From: Pedobacter sp. ASV28
Lineage (GTDB): Bacteria > Bacteroidota > Bacteroidia > Sphingobacteriales > Sphingobacteriaceae
Reading direction: 5' to 3'
NCBI RefSeq assembly: GCF_016428855.1
Contig: NZ_JAELTN010000039.1
Span: 1 to 53,590, forward strand
Length of the DNA: 53,590 bases
The translations under genes and the position numbers were made by a program. Of this stretch, positions 8,874 to 20,400 are shown piece by piece (positions within the stretch are counted from its first letter, which is position 1; each line of letters opens with the position of its first letter). Under the pieces are notes generated by a model. The model saw only the letters and a program-made list of their open reading frames with translations, ran no database searches and was not told the origin of the DNA.

Positions 8874-9260
8874 TTATGGGAGTGGGTCACGCATGCTTAC
8901 AACACTGTCAACCACATATACGCTAAATCCCCGCCAAGGCAATGAGCCTTTATATTCTTTATAATGTAATTCAAAAGTTTTACCACTATTGGCCATCATT
9001 TTTTGTGCCACTGCTTCGTCTGAAACCGAGAACTCAAATTCGTTGGATTGTACAGTTCCTGTTTGCCTAGATCTGATGCCCGATTGTATGAGCTTGCCTT
9101 CATAGGTTTTGAAAAGATAGCCTTTTTTTACAATGTAGTTTAGGTCGCCGGCCTTAACCCCTTCGCCAAACACAAAATAATACCTATAATAGGTAATAGC
9201 CGCTAAAACTACCACTACAATAACTGATACTGCAATGGCTATTTTTTTTCCTGTGGTCAT
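8874..9260 (-). CDS. Small conserved membrane-anchored protein
   Basis: 128 residues: an N-terminal transmembrane segment (about residues 7-24, IAIAVSVIVVVVLAAITY) and a small soluble domain containing GEGVKAGDLNYIVKKGYLFKTYEGKLIQSG. This looks like a common Bacteroidota family of short single-pass proteins of unknown function, in which the GxRxGxLxKxxxKGxxFKTYEG pattern is conserved; some databases label relatives as 6-phosphogluconate dehydrogenase, which the sequence does not support. Single gene. Confidence 0.65.
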   Translation of the reverse strand: MTTGKKIAIAVSVIVVVVLAAITYYRYYFVFGEGVKAGDLNYIVKKGYLFKTYEGKLIQSGIRSRQTGTVQSNEFEFSVSDEAVAQKMMANSGKTFELHYKEYKGSLPWRGFSVYVVDSVVSMRDPLP

Positions 9261-9377
9261 GATACGTTTTTATATTACTTAACATTTAATAAAAGAAAAC
9301 AGTTTTATATGTTATTGTAAAAAGTAAGGTTTCTCTTTCAGAGCAAAATGTAGCAGGCTTATTTTTTTATAAAGAAC

Positions 9378-9408
9378 TTTCTTTATTTCAATATTTTACC
9401 TACATTTG
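9378..9408 (+). promoter_or_regulatory. Promoter of rpsU
   Basis: TTTC at 9378-9381, 19-base spacer, then TACATTTG at 9401-9408: a good match to the Bacteroidota housekeeping consensus TTTG-N19-TAnnTTTG. The box continues as TTTGCATCCC, similar to the other translation-related promoters in the window. Confidence 0.75.
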
Positions 9409-9445
9409 CATCCCCTAGTAAAACAAGGGATTTAAAAACAACGAG

Positions 9446-9452
9446 AGGAGGT
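9446..9452 (+). promoter_or_regulatory. Strong Shine-Dalgarno site of rpsU
   Basis: AGGAGGT lies 11 bases before the ATG at 9464. Most genes in this window have no such site, as expected for Bacteroidota, where bS21 and its neighbours hide the anti-Shine-Dalgarno of 16S rRNA. A strong site on the bS21 gene itself fits a feedback in which only bS21-poor ribosomes translate it well. Confidence 0.75.
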
Positions 9453-9463
9453 ATTTCAACGTT

Positions 9464-9658
9464 ATGATTATAATAAATATTAAAGACGGCGAATCATTAG
9501 ATAAGGCGCTTAAACGTTTCAAGAAGAAGTTTGAGAAAACTGGTGTTTTGAGAGAACTACGTAGCCGTCAAGCTTACGAGAAGAAATCCGTAACTCGTCG
9601 TACTGAAGTTAAGAAAGCAATCTACATTCAGAACTTAAATCAAGAAGGAGCTATTTAA
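9464..9658 (+). CDS. rpsU: Ribosomal protein bS21
   Basis: 64 residues, normal length for the Bacteroidota form. Small-subunit protein sitting at the platform near the 3' end of 16S rRNA. Seen: KDGESLDKALKRFKKKFEKT followed by GVLRELRSRQAYEKKSVTRR, the family hallmark, with a strongly basic C-terminal half. Own promoter upstream and own terminator downstream, so it is a monocistronic unit; the Shine-Dalgarno before it is unusual for the lineage. Confidence 0.95.
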   Translation: MIIINIKDGESLDKALKRFKKKFEKTGVLRELRSRQAYEKKSVTRRTEVKKAIYIQNLNQEGAI

Positions 9659-9690
9659 GCCAACTTGATATGATAATATAAATATATAAG

Positions 9691-9719
9691 ATGCCCCCAA
9701 ATTTTGGGGGCATTTTTTT
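9691..9719 (+). terminator. Intrinsic terminator of rpsU
   Basis: Stem ATGCCCCCAA / TTGGGGGCAT with a very short loop, followed directly by seven Ts. Classical rho-independent terminator 32 bases after the rpsU stop codon. Confidence 0.9.
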
Positions 9720-9781
9720 ATAAAAAAATATTGGAATCAGATTTTTTTGTATATTGACTTTCGAACCAAATCTACCGGCCG

Positions 9782-10666
9782 ATGCTTGTTAGCGATTTTA
9801 TTAAATATCTTCAGTATGAAAGACGTTACTCGCTGCATACCCTGAAATCCTATGAAACAGATCTGCTACAATTTGAAGCTTTTCTTAAAGAAGATTTCGA
9901 GCTAGCTATGGAGGAAGCCGATTCGGCACACATCCGTAGTTTTATGGTTAAACAATTGGATCATGGACTGTCCGAAAATGCAACGGGTCGTAAATTATCT
10001 GCACTGCGCAGTTTTTATAAGTTTCTTCTTCGCGAAAGTATAGTCACTAAAAATCCTACTCAATTGGTTAAATCGCCTAAAGTACCTGCACGACTTCCTG
10101 TTTTTATAGAAGAGGTGAAAATGGATAGGCTGTTAGATGATGAAGATAGCTTTGGCGATTCTTTTGTTGGCCAGAGGGCCAGGATGGTGATCGAGATTTT
10201 ATTTGGCACAGGTATGCGTTTGGCCGAACTCATAGCCTTGAAGGAAACTGATGTAGATTATTATGAAGGAACGATAAAGGTATTGGGGAAAAGAAACAAA
10301 GAAAGGATTATTCCATTACATGGGATGCTGTTGGCACAACTGAAAGATTTCACCGCTTTAAAAACTTTGCAAAATTTTGACAACAAAAGCCCATTTCTAA
10401 TCGTTACTAATAATGGAGGCAAGGCATATCCAAATTTGATTTATCGGATTGTAAACGATTGCCTGAAATTGGTGTCCACACAGGAAAAGAAAAGCCCACA
10501 TGTGCTTAGGCATTCATTTGCCAGCAGTTTGTTGAACAGGGGGGCAGATTTAAATGCAATAAAGGAACTACTTGGGCATGCTAGCCTAGCGGCAACGCAG
10601 GTTTATACCCACAATTCTATAGAAAGATTAAAGTCCATTTATAAACAAGCCCATCCAAAGGCGTAA
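9782..10666 (+). CDS. xerC: Tyrosine recombinase, XerC/XerD type
   Basis: 294 residues, the usual XerCD length. Site-specific recombinase expected to resolve chromosome dimers at dif. N-terminal SAM-like core-binding domain (residues about 1-90) and C-terminal catalytic domain with all active residues: Arg146 (GTGMRLAEL), Lys170 (GKRNKERIIPL), His240 and Arg243 (SPHVLRHSFA), His266 (LLGHASLAATQ) and nucleophile Tyr275 (VYTHNS). There are no phage or integron genes around it, so it is likely the chromosomal housekeeping enzyme rather than a mobile-element integrase; whether it is XerC or XerD cannot be told. Followed by hpf after 13 bases. Confidence 0.88.
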   Translation: MLVSDFIKYLQYERRYSLHTLKSYETDLLQFEAFLKEDFELAMEEADSAHIRSFMVKQLDHGLSENATGRKLSALRSFYKFLLRESIVTKNPTQLVKSPKVPARLPVFIEEVKMDRLLDDEDSFGDSFVGQRARMVIEILFGTGMRLAELIALKETDVDYYEGTIKVLGKRNKERIIPLHGMLLAQLKDFTALKTLQNFDNKSPFLIVTNNGGKAYPNLIYRIVNDCLKLVSTQEKKSPHVLRHSFASSLLNRGADLNAIKELLGHASLAATQVYTHNSIERLKSIYKQAHPKA

Positions 10667-10670
10667 AAAA

Positions 10671-10675
10671 GGAGG
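10671..10675 (+). promoter_or_regulatory. Shine-Dalgarno-like site of hpf
   Basis: GGAGG lies only 4 bases before the ATG at 10680, inside AAAAAAGGAGGAAAA. It is the second clear purine-rich Shine-Dalgarno in the window, on another ribosome-related gene; the spacing is short. Confidence 0.45.
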
Positions 10676-10679
10676 AAAA

Positions 10680-11027
10680 ATGAAAATTAGAGTACAGTCT
10701 ATCCATTTCAATGCAGACAAGAAGTTACTGGAGTTTATTCAAAAAAAAGTTGATAAGTTGGATCAGTTTTTCGATCAAATTATAGGCGGAGAGGTATATC
10801 TGAGGTTGGAGAATGTAGAGAGTGAAGAAAATAAAATCTCTGAAATAAAATTAATGGTACCAGGAGGTACCATGTTTGCCAAAGAACAATGTAAGTCTTT
10901 TGAAGAGGCTACCGATTTGGCCATTGAATCATTAAGAAGACAAATTTCTAAACATAAAACAAAAACAAGAACAAAATTAAGCGAACATAAAGAGGTGTTG
11001 AGTGCAGACGAACTGCTTGATTATTAA
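10680..11027 (+). CDS. hpf: Ribosome hibernation-promoting factor, short form
   Basis: 115 residues. HPF/YfiA-family protein that binds the 30S decoding region and inactivates ribosomes in stationary phase. Seen: MKIRVQSIHFNADKKLLEFI (beta1-alpha1), KVDKLDQFFDQIIGGEVYLR and KSFEEATDLAIESLRRQISK followed by HKTK, the typical basic helix. It lacks the C-terminal dimerisation domain of long HPF, so it would be the short type. Probably cotranscribed with the recombinase gene 13 bases upstream; ends at a strong terminator. Confidence 0.9.
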   Translation: MKIRVQSIHFNADKKLLEFIQKKVDKLDQFFDQIIGGEVYLRLENVESEENKISEIKLMVPGGTMFAKEQCKSFEEATDLAIESLRRQISKHKTKTRTKLSEHKEVLSADELLDY

Positions 11028-11055
11028 TATGATATTTTTGATATGAGAATAGTAT

Positions 11056-11090
11056 AAATTTAGCGGGCCACCACCCGCTAAATTTTTTTT
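11056..11090 (+). terminator. Intrinsic terminator of xerC-hpf
   Basis: Perfect 12-bp stem AAATTTAGCGGG / CCCGCTAAATTT with loop CCACCA, followed by further Ts to 11090. Confidence 0.9.
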
Positions 11091-11121
11091 AAAATAAATT
11101 TTTATCAAAGAATTATTTGTG

Positions 11122-11129
11122 TAGATTTG
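11122..11129 (+). promoter_or_regulatory. -7 box of the tRNA cluster promoter
   Basis: TAGATTTG followed by CATTCC, about 105 bases before tRNA-Thr. The -33 region is only T-rich (TTTT at 11099-11102, 19-base spacer). It shares TTTGCA with the rpsU, rplK, atpD and tRNA-Arg promoters. Confidence 0.55.
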
Positions 11130-11234
11130 CATTCCATTTCGGAAAGGGAGTTGCTCCAAAAAGAAATGGTTGTTCTGTGAAAGACTAAAAAATATTTAAA
11201 ATTTTCCGATTAAACTTAATTGGAAATGATTTAA

Positions 11235-11307
<73 letters not shown>

Positions 11308-11330
11308 CTTTTTACTTGAGATCGTAGATT

Positions 11331-11370
11331 GACGATATTAGGTTGAATGATTTCAATCGTAATTCGAAAA
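11331..11370 (+). repeat. tRNA-spacer repeat, copy A
   Basis: 40 bases that match copy B (11503-11542) at 35 of 40 positions, including the identical run ATTTCAATCGTAATTCG. Copies A and B flank tRNA-Tyr as direct repeats. Confidence 0.7.
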
Positions 11371-11394
11371 TTGATAAATCGTAAATAAAAAGAG

Positions 11395-11480
11395 GGGGAG
11401 ATACCAGAGTGGCCAAATGGGACAGACTGTAACTCTGTTGTCGCAAGACTTCGAAGGTTCGAATCCTTCTCTCCCCACCA
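11395..11480 (+). tRNA. tRNA-Tyr (anticodon GTA)
   Basis: Class II tRNA with a long variable arm. Acceptor GGGGAGA / TCTCCCC, anticodon stem ACAGA / TCTGT with loop CTGTAAC (GTA), T arm GAAGGTTCGAATCCTTC, discriminator A. Here CCA follows directly in the DNA (11478-11480), unlike its neighbours. Confidence 0.95.
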
Positions 11481-11502
11481 AATTGATTTTAGATTTTAGA
11501 TC

Positions 11503-11542
11503 GACGATTTTGGGTTGAGTAATTTCAATCGTAATTCGCAAA
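11503..11542 (+). repeat. tRNA-spacer repeat, copy B
   Basis: Second copy of the 40-base repeat found at 11331-11370, in the spacer between tRNA-Tyr and tRNA-Gly. Five substitutions separate the copies. Confidence 0.7.
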
Positions 11543-11563
11543 TCAAAAGTCTTCAGTCGAAAA

Positions 11564-11636
11564 GCGGAAGTAGCTCAGTTGGTAGAGCGATAGCCTTCCA
11601 AGCTATAGGTCGCGAGTTCGAACCTCGTCTTCCGCT
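11564..11636 (+). tRNA. tRNA-Gly (anticodon TCC)
   Basis: Acceptor GCGGAAG / CTTCCGC, D arm GCTCAGTTGGTAGAGC, anticodon stem ATAGC / GCTAT with loop CTTCCAA (TCC), T-loop GAGTTCGAACCTC. CCA not encoded. Confidence 0.95.
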
Positions 11637-11726
11637 CGTGAAAGTTCATTATTGAATTGGTTCACTGGTTCATTGTTAACTAATGAACAAATTGACAAAT
11701 GAACTAATGAGCTAAAAAGTAAAAAA

Positions 11727-11798
<72 letters not shown>

Positions 11799-11919
11799 CA
11801 AAAATGAGATACTTTGTTAAATCTGTTGAATATACGGAGTGAACAAGGTTTTTTGTATTGAAAATTGTATCAAAACAATAAATTAAATAAAAAATTTAAC
11901 CTACTAATAAGTATAAAAA

Positions 11920-13107
11920 ATGGCAAAAGAAAAGTTTGACCGCAGTAAGCCGCACTTAAACATCGGTACTATCGGTCACGTTGACCACGGTAAAACAACC
12001 TTAACAGCAGCTATCACTAAAGTATTAGCTGATGCAGGTTTATCTGAGGCACGTTCATTCGATTCAATTGACTCTGCTCCAGAGGAAAAAGAAAGAGGTA
12101 TCACAATCAATACTGCTCACGTTGAGTATTCAACTGCTAACCGTCACTATGCTCACGTAGACTGTCCAGGTCACGCGGATTATGTGAAAAACATGGTTAC
12201 TGGTGCTGCACAAATGGATGGTGCTATTATTGTGGTAGCTGCTACAGATGGTCCAATGCCTCAAACTCGTGAGCACATCTTATTGGCTCGTCAAGTAGGT
12301 GTACCTTCGTTAGTAGTGTTCATGAACAAAGTTGACATGGTTGATGACCCTGAGTTGTTAGAGCTAGTTGAAATGGAAATTCGTGAATTATTATCATTCT
12401 ATGAATTCCCAGGTGATGATATTCCTGTAATTCAAGGTTCAGCTCTTGGTGGTTTGAACGGCGATCCTAAATGGGTAGCAAAAATCATGGAATTAATGGC
12501 AGCTGTTGATAGCTACATTCCAATTCCTCCACGTTTGACTGATCTTCCATTCTTAATGCCTGTTGAAGATGTATTCTCGATCACTGGTCGTGGTACTGTA
12601 GCAACTGGTCGTATTGAGCGTGGTGTAATCAACTCTGGAGATCCAGTTGAGATCCTAGGTATGGGTGCTGAGAACTTAAAATCTACAGTAACTGGTGTTG
12701 AGATGTTCCGTAAGATTCTTGATTATGGTGAAGCAGGTGATAACGTAGGTTTATTATTACGTGGTATTGAGAAAACTGATATCCGTCGTGGTATGGTAAT
12801 CTGTAAACCAGGTTCGGTAACTCCTCACACAGATTTCAAAGCTGAGATCTATGTGTTATCAAAGGCAGAAGGTGGTCGTCACACGCCATTCTTCAACAAA
12901 TATCGTCCTCAATTCTATTTCCGTACTACAGACGTAACTGGTGAAATTTCACTTGCTGAAGGAACTGAAATGGTAATGCCAGGTGATAACGTTACCATCA
13001 CTGTAAAGTTGATCAACGCTATCGCAATGGAAAAAGGTCTACGTTTCGCTATCCGTGAAGGTGGTAGAACAGTAGGTGCTGGTCAGGTAACTGAAATCCT
13101 TGCATAG
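11920..13107 (+). CDS. tuf: Translation elongation factor Tu
   Basis: 395 residues, full length. GTPase that carries aminoacyl-tRNA to the ribosome. GTP-binding motifs: P-loop GHVDHGKT (residues 19-26), [16 protein letters not shown] in [10 protein letters not shown], and SAL in IQGSALGGL. Domains 2 and 3 are complete ([25 protein letters not shown]). Base composition shows the strong codon bias of a highly expressed gene. Located between four tRNAs and tRNA-Trp, then secE-nusG: the canonical order. Confidence 0.99.
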   Translation: MAKEKFDRSKPHLNIGTIGHVDHGKTTLTAAITKVLADAGLSEARSFDSIDSAPEEKERGITINTAHVEYSTANRHYAHVDCPGHADYVKNMVTGAAQMDGAIIVVAATDGPMPQTREHILLARQVGVPSLVVFMNKVDMVDDPELLELVEMEIRELLSFYEFPGDDIPVIQGSALGGLNGDPKWVAKIMELMAAVDSYIPIPPRLTDLPFLMPVEDVFSITGRGTVATGRIERGVINSGDPVEILGMGAENLKSTVTGVEMFRKILDYGEAGDNVGLLLRGIEKTDIRRGMVICKPGSVTPHTDFKAEIYVLSKAEGGRHTPFFNKYRPQFYFRTTDVTGEISLAEGTEMVMPGDNVTITVKLINAIAMEKGLRFAIREGGRTVGAGQVTEILA

Positions 13108-13123
13108 TATCAATAAAAATAAA

Positions 13124-13161
13124 CAATTAGCTAATTAGCAAGTTCGCTGATTAGCTAATTG
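13124..13161 (+). repeat. Hairpin between tuf and tRNA-Trp
   Basis: Perfect 12-base arms CAATTAGCTAAT / ATTAGCTAATTG around TAGCAAGTTCGCTG. No T run. Likely an mRNA-processing or 3'-end-protecting hairpin just before tRNA-Trp. Confidence 0.55.
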
Positions 13162-13166
13162 TGTCT

Positions 13167-13237
13167 ACGGGAATAGTTCAATGGTAGAATAGAGGTCTCC
13201 AAAACCTTTGATCAGGGTTCGAATCCTTGTTCCCGTG
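13167..13237 (+). tRNA. tRNA-Trp (anticodon CCA)
   Basis: Acceptor ACGGGAA / TTCCCGT, anticodon stem GAGGT / ACCTT with loop CTCCAAA (CCA), T-loop GGTTCGAATCC. The tuf-trnW-secE order is widely conserved. Confidence 0.95.
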
Positions 13238-13245
13238 CAAATAAA

Positions 13246-13294
13246 ATGATTGAATATGAAATGTTTAAATGAGTAAATTTACCCATTCAATCAT
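13246..13294 (+). repeat. Inverted repeat in the tRNA-Trp/secE spacer
   Basis: Arms ATGATTGAAT (13246-13255) and ATTCAATCAT (13285-13294) flank a region that again contains ATG/AAT words. It resembles the other word-like, quasi-palindromic spacers of the tRNA region. Confidence 0.45.
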
Positions 13295-13325
13295 TCAAGG
13301 TTTTTTCATTTAAAATTATTTAAAT

Positions 13326-13523
13326 ATGGCTAAGGTAGTTCAATTTATTAAAGAATCATACGAAGAAATGACCCAGAAGGTAACTTGGCCTACTTGGGGA
13401 GAGTTGCAAAATTCTGCAGTATTGGTTTTGGTAGCATCAGCTATTATTGCTTTAGTTGTGTTGGCAATGGATAAAGGATCTAACTATATCCTAGAAACTT
13501 TTTACAATTCACTTTCAAATTAG
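13326..13523 (+). CDS. secE: Preprotein translocase subunit SecE
   Basis: 65 residues, the short single-span form. Essential clamp subunit of the SecYEG channel. Seen: the amphipathic cytoplasmic helix with VTWPTWGELQNSAV, the family signature, followed by one transmembrane segment (about residues 31-50, VLVLVASAIIALVVLAMD). Eight bases before nusG; conserved neighbourhood. Confidence 0.96.
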   Translation: MAKVVQFIKESYEEMTQKVTWPTWGELQNSAVLVLVASAIIALVVLAMDKGSNYILETFYNSLSN

Positions 13524-13531
13524 ATTATTAG

Positions 13532-14074
13532 ATGAACGATCAGCTAAAATGGTATGTGGTTAGGGCGGTAAGTGGTAAAGAGAAGAAGGTAAAACAGTAT
13601 ATCGATTCTGAAATTAGCCGTTTAGGTTTTTCTCATCTAGTTCCTCAAGTATTGATCCCAACGGAAAAATACTACCAAATGAAAGATGGAAAGAAAATTG
13701 CAAAAGAGCGTAACTATTATCCTGGCTATGTATTGATCGAAGCAAGCCTAGATGGTGAGTTGGAGCATATTATAAAAGGTATCAATAGTGTAATTGGATT
13801 TTTAGGCGATAAAGCAGGTAATCCAATTCCCATGCGCCAAGCAGAAGTTAACCGTATACTAGGTAAGGTAGACGAGATGAGCCAGCAAAGTGAGACCATG
13901 AATATTGCTTACTATGTAGGGGAGAACGTAAAAGTAATGGATGGACCATTCAACGGATTTACCGGTATCATAGAAGAGGTTAACGAAGAGAAGAAAAAAC
14001 TGAAAGTTATGGTTAAGATTTTTGGACGTAAAACCCCACTTGAGCTTAACTATATGCAAGTAGAAAAAGAATAA
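13532..14074 (+). CDS. nusG: Transcription antitermination/elongation factor NusG
   Basis: 180 residues. N-terminal NGN domain beginning [20 protein letters not shown], which binds RNA polymerase, and C-terminal KOW domain with [20 protein letters not shown], which contacts S10 or Rho. [10 protein letters not shown] is the usual central strand. Cotranscribed with secE. A hairpin follows at 14101 that also contains the rplK promoter. Confidence 0.98.
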   Translation: MNDQLKWYVVRAVSGKEKKVKQYIDSEISRLGFSHLVPQVLIPTEKYYQMKDGKKIAKERNYYPGYVLIEASLDGELEHIIKGINSVIGFLGDKAGNPIPMRQAEVNRILGKVDEMSQQSETMNIAYYVGENVKVMDGPFNGFTGIIEEVNEEKKKLKVMVKIFGRKTPLELNYMQVEKE

Positions 14075-14094
14075 TTTTATTTTTCGATAAAAAT

Positions 14095-14126
14095 ATTGGA
14101 GGACTGCAAGATAATTTATATCTTTG
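14095..14126 (+). promoter_or_regulatory. Promoter of the rplK-rplA-rplJ-rplL-rpoBC operon
   Basis: ATTG at 14095-14098, 20-base spacer, TATCTTTG at 14119-14126, continuing as CAGTCC. The -7 element forms the 3' arm of the nusG terminator hairpin. The 10-base core TTTGCAGTCC is identical to that of the tRNA-Arg promoter at 53279. Confidence 0.65.
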
Positions 14127-14137
14127 CAGTCCTTTTT
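14101..14137 (+). terminator. Terminator hairpin after nusG
   Basis: Stem GGACTGCAAGAT / ATCTTTGCAGTCC (one bulged T) followed by five Ts. It would separate tuf-secE-nusG from the rplK operon, at least in part. Confidence 0.75.
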
Positions 14138-14219
14138 GCTTATATAGCATTCAAAAGGATCTTAAATGTTACATGCTTCCAATATTTAACATTGAGTATT
14201 ACAATTAACAAATTAGAAA

Positions 14220-14663
14220 ATGGCAAAAGAAGTCGGTGCACTTGTTAAATTACAAATCAAAGGCGGAGCGGCAAATCCATCACCACCGGTAGGACCTGCA
14301 TTAGGTGCTAAAGGTGTTAATATTATGGAATTTTGCAAGCAGTTCAATGCTCGTACCCAAGATAAGCCAGGTAAAGTATTACCCGTTGTAATTACTGTAT
14401 ATGTCGACAAGTCTTTCGAATTTATCATCAAAACCCCTCCGGTAGCTATTCAGTTATTAGAAGCTACTAAATTACAGAGTGGTTCTGCTGAGCCCAACCG
14501 TAAAAAAGTTGGATCGGTGACTTGGGATCAGGTTAAGTCAATTGCTGAAGATAAGATGACTGATTTAAATGCTTTCACTATCGAATCTGCTATGAAAATG
14601 GTAGCAGGTACAGCACGCAGTATGGGAATCACCGTTAGTGGTGATGCACCTTGGACAAATTAA
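14220..14663 (+). CDS. rplK: Ribosomal protein uL11
   Basis: 147 residues. Large-subunit protein of the GTPase-associated centre. Seen: [20 protein letters not shown] with [15 protein letters not shown], the proline-rich N-terminal signature, and the C-terminal RNA-binding part [12 protein letters not shown]. First gene of the ribosomal/RNA polymerase operon, with a promoter 95 bases upstream. Confidence 0.98.
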   Translation: MAKEVGALVKLQIKGGAANPSPPVGPALGAKGVNIMEFCKQFNARTQDKPGKVLPVVITVYVDKSFEFIIKTPPVAIQLLEATKLQSGSAEPNRKKVGSVTWDQVKSIAEDKMTDLNAFTIESAMKMVAGTARSMGITVSGDAPWTN

Positions 14664-14686
14664 TTAACAAAAAACAGTTTACAAAA

Positions 14687-15385
14687 GTGGCTAAGTTAAC
14701 AAAAAATCAAAAAATAGCACACGCTAAACTAGAAGCCGGTAAATCGTATTCTTTAAAGGATGCGGCTGCTTTGGTAAAAGAGATCACTACAGTTAAATTC
14801 GATGCATCAGTTGATATTGATGTGAGTTTAGGTGTAGATCCACGTAAAGCCAATCAAATGGTTCGTGGTATTGCTACTTTACCTCACGGTACCGGTAAAA
14901 CTGTTCGCGTTTTGGTGCTTTGTACTCCTGACAAGGAAGAAGAGGCTAAAGCAGCTGGAGCAGATTTCGTAGGTTTAGACGAATATGTAGCTAAAATTGA
15001 AGGTGGTTGGACAGATGTTGACATTATTATCACTACGCCTGCGTGTATGGCAAAAGTAGGTAAGCTAGGCCGTGTTTTAGGCCCACGTAACCTTATGCCA
15101 AACCCTAAGTCGGGTACAGTAACCAACGAAGTTGGTAAAGCTGTAACTGATGTAAAAGGCGGTAAGATCGATTTTAAAGTTGACAAAACGGGTATCATCC
15201 ATGCTTCAATAGGAAAAGTATCATTCTCAGCAGAGAAAATATATGAAAATGCTTTGGAAGTACTTCAGGTAATTTCAAAACTAAAACCTTCTGCTGCAAA
15301 AGGAACTTATTTTAAGAGCATTCATGTTTCTTCAACAATGAGTCCTGGAATTGCAATTGAAACTAAATCAGTAGCGGGGATCTAA
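14687..15385 (+). CDS. rplA: Ribosomal protein uL1 (GTG start)
   Basis: 232 residues from a GTG start at 14687: (V/M)[19 protein letters not shown], which matches the usual uL1 N-terminus and length. An in-frame ATG at 14651 would add 12 residues ([11 protein letters not shown]), overlap rplK and is atypical, so I prefer GTG. Family signature: [17 protein letters not shown] and GKISFS-like [17 protein letters not shown]. Binds 23S rRNA in the L1 stalk; in many bacteria also represses its own operon. Confidence 0.93.
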   Translation: MAKLTKNQKIAHAKLEAGKSYSLKDAAALVKEITTVKFDASVDIDVSLGVDPRKANQMVRGIATLPHGTGKTVRVLVLCTPDKEEEAKAAGADFVGLDEYVAKIEGGWTDVDIIITTPACMAKVGKLGRVLGPRNLMPNPKSGTVTNEVGKAVTDVKGGKIDFKVDKTGIIHASIGKVSFSAEKIYENALEVLQVISKLKPSAAKGTYFKSIHVSSTMSPGIAIETKSVAGI

Positions 15386-15387
15386 TT

Positions 15388-15912
15388 ATGAACAGAGAAG
15401 AAAAACAAGAAGTAGTTTTAGCTCTTCAAGAGAAAATGCAGGAGTATGGCAATTTTTATATTGCTGATACCTCGGGCTTATCTGTTGAGAAAGTAAATAA
15501 CATCCGTCGCAAATGTTTCGAGAGCGGTATCGAAATGAAAGTTGCCAAAAATACATTAATCAAAATTGCGATTGATGGATTGGAAGGTGATTCTTCTGAG
15601 ATATTTACAGCATTAAAAGGTCAGTCTGCCTTATTATTTTCTAAAGTAGGTAATGGTCCAGCTAAGCTGATCAAAAGTCTAAGAAAAGGAAAAGGTGAAG
15701 ATAAGCCTCAATTGAAAGCAGCTTATATTGACACTGCAATATTTGTTGGTGATAACCATTTAGATTCACTAGTTAGTCTTAAATCAAGAGAAGAACTTAT
15801 TGGCGAAATTATTGGTCTATTACAATCACCAGCTAAAAATGTGGTTTCAGCTTTGCAGTCAAGCGGAGGTAAACTTGCAGGTATTGTTAAAACACTACAA
15901 GAAAGAGGTTAA
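15388..15912 (+). CDS. rplJ: Ribosomal protein uL10
   Basis: 174 residues. Base of the L12 stalk. Seen: EEKQEVVLALQEKMQEYGNF, YIADTSGLSVEKVNNIRR, EMKVAKNTLIKIAI, and a C-terminal helix that binds L12 dimers. It starts 2 bases after rplA, so there is no separate L10 leader RNA in front of it, unlike in many Firmicutes and Proteobacteria. Confidence 0.97.
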   Translation: MNREEKQEVVLALQEKMQEYGNFYIADTSGLSVEKVNNIRRKCFESGIEMKVAKNTLIKIAIDGLEGDSSEIFTALKGQSALLFSKVGNGPAKLIKSLRKGKGEDKPQLKAAYIDTAIFVGDNHLDSLVSLKSREELIGEIIGLLQSPAKNVVSALQSSGGKLAGIVKTLQERG

Positions 15913-15976
15913 CGAACACCTTAAGTTCGCAATTAAACAAAATTATTTTTACGTAAATTTTTAAAATCTTAATAAA

Positions 15977-16354
15977 ATGGCAGATTTAAAAGCGTTTGCT
16001 GAGCAATTAGTAAACTTAACAGTTAAAGAAGTAAACGAATTAGCTCAAATCTTAAAAGACGAGTATGGTATTGAGCCTGCTGCTGCAGCTGTAGCTGTTG
16101 CTGCTCCTGCTGCTGGTGGTGATGCTCCTGCTGCTGAAGAGAAAACATCTTTTGATGTAATCTTGAAAGAAGCTGGTGGTCAGAAATTAGCAGTTGTTAA
16201 ATTGGTAAAAGACCTAACTGGTTTAGGTTTGAAAGAAGCTAAAGACTTAGTTGACGGTGCACCTAAAGAATTAAAAGCTGGTGTTGCTAAAGACGAAGCA
16301 GAAGCTTTGAAAAAACAATTAGAAGAAGCTGGAGCTGTAGTTGAAATTAAGTAA
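15977..16354 (+). CDS. rplL: Ribosomal protein bL12
   Basis: 125 residues. N-terminal dimerisation helix pair (residues 1-33, with [19 protein letters not shown]), an alanine-rich hinge (about 36-54) and the C-terminal factor-binding domain ([20 protein letters not shown], then [16 protein letters not shown]). Present in several copies per ribosome; the 155-base gap with a hairpin before rpoB is where many bacteria reduce transcription into rpoBC. Confidence 0.98.
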   Translation: MADLKAFAEQLVNLTVKEVNELAQILKDEYGIEPAAAAVAVAAPAAGGDAPAAEEKTSFDVILKEAGGQKLAVVKLVKDLTGLGLKEAKDLVDGAPKELKAGVAKDEAEALKKQLEEAGAVVEIK

Positions 16355-16384
16355 TCACTTAATTTAAGCGAATCTCAAAGGAAA

Positions 16385-16410
16385 AGACTCCGACTCTTAA
16401 GTCGGAGTCT
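16385..16410 (+). terminator. Attenuating hairpin between rplL and rpoB
   Basis: Perfect 11-bp stem AGACTCCGACT / AGTCGGAGTCT with a 4-base loop, followed by ATTCCCG rather than a T run. Placement matches the partial terminator that sets the ribosomal protein to RNA polymerase ratio in other bacteria. Confidence 0.65.
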
Positions 16411-16509
16411 ATTCCCGTTTATAAACGTTTCATTTTGTTTGGTGGATGAAATGCCCCTTTTTAAAAACCAAAAAATAGTTTATTCTTAAACTAAATTAAA
16501 TTTAGTCCC

Positions 16510-20313
<3,804 letters not shown>

Positions 20314-20330
20314 CGTTGAAAAGTTGTAAG

Positions 20331-20372
20331 GTTGGAATGTTGAAGGGTTAGCCCAACACATTCCAACTTTTT
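20331..20372 (+). terminator. Hairpin in the rpoB-rpoC spacer
   Basis: GTTGGAATG / CATTCCAAC with loop TTGAAGGGTTAGCCCAACA (which itself can pair GGGTT/AGCCC-like words), followed by TTTTT. Placed between two cotranscribed genes, so read-through must be frequent; it may tune rpoC or protect rpoB mRNA. Built from the same GTTGGAA/GGTTGAA words as the spacer at 26628. Confidence 0.45.
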
Positions 20373-20400
20373 AAACCTTCCAACATTTAAACACATTAGT

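Noticed and set aside
9782..10666. Integrase of a mobile element
   Set aside because: The tyrosine recombinase has housekeeping XerCD length and sits between rpsU and hpf with no phage, integron or att-like repeats around it.
14651..14686. Earlier ATG start for rplA
   Set aside because: It would overlap rplK and add 12 residues not seen in uL1; GTG at 14687 gives the normal N-terminus and length.
15386..15400. L10-type leader RNA before rplJ
   Set aside because: Only two bases separate rplA and rplJ, leaving no room for it.
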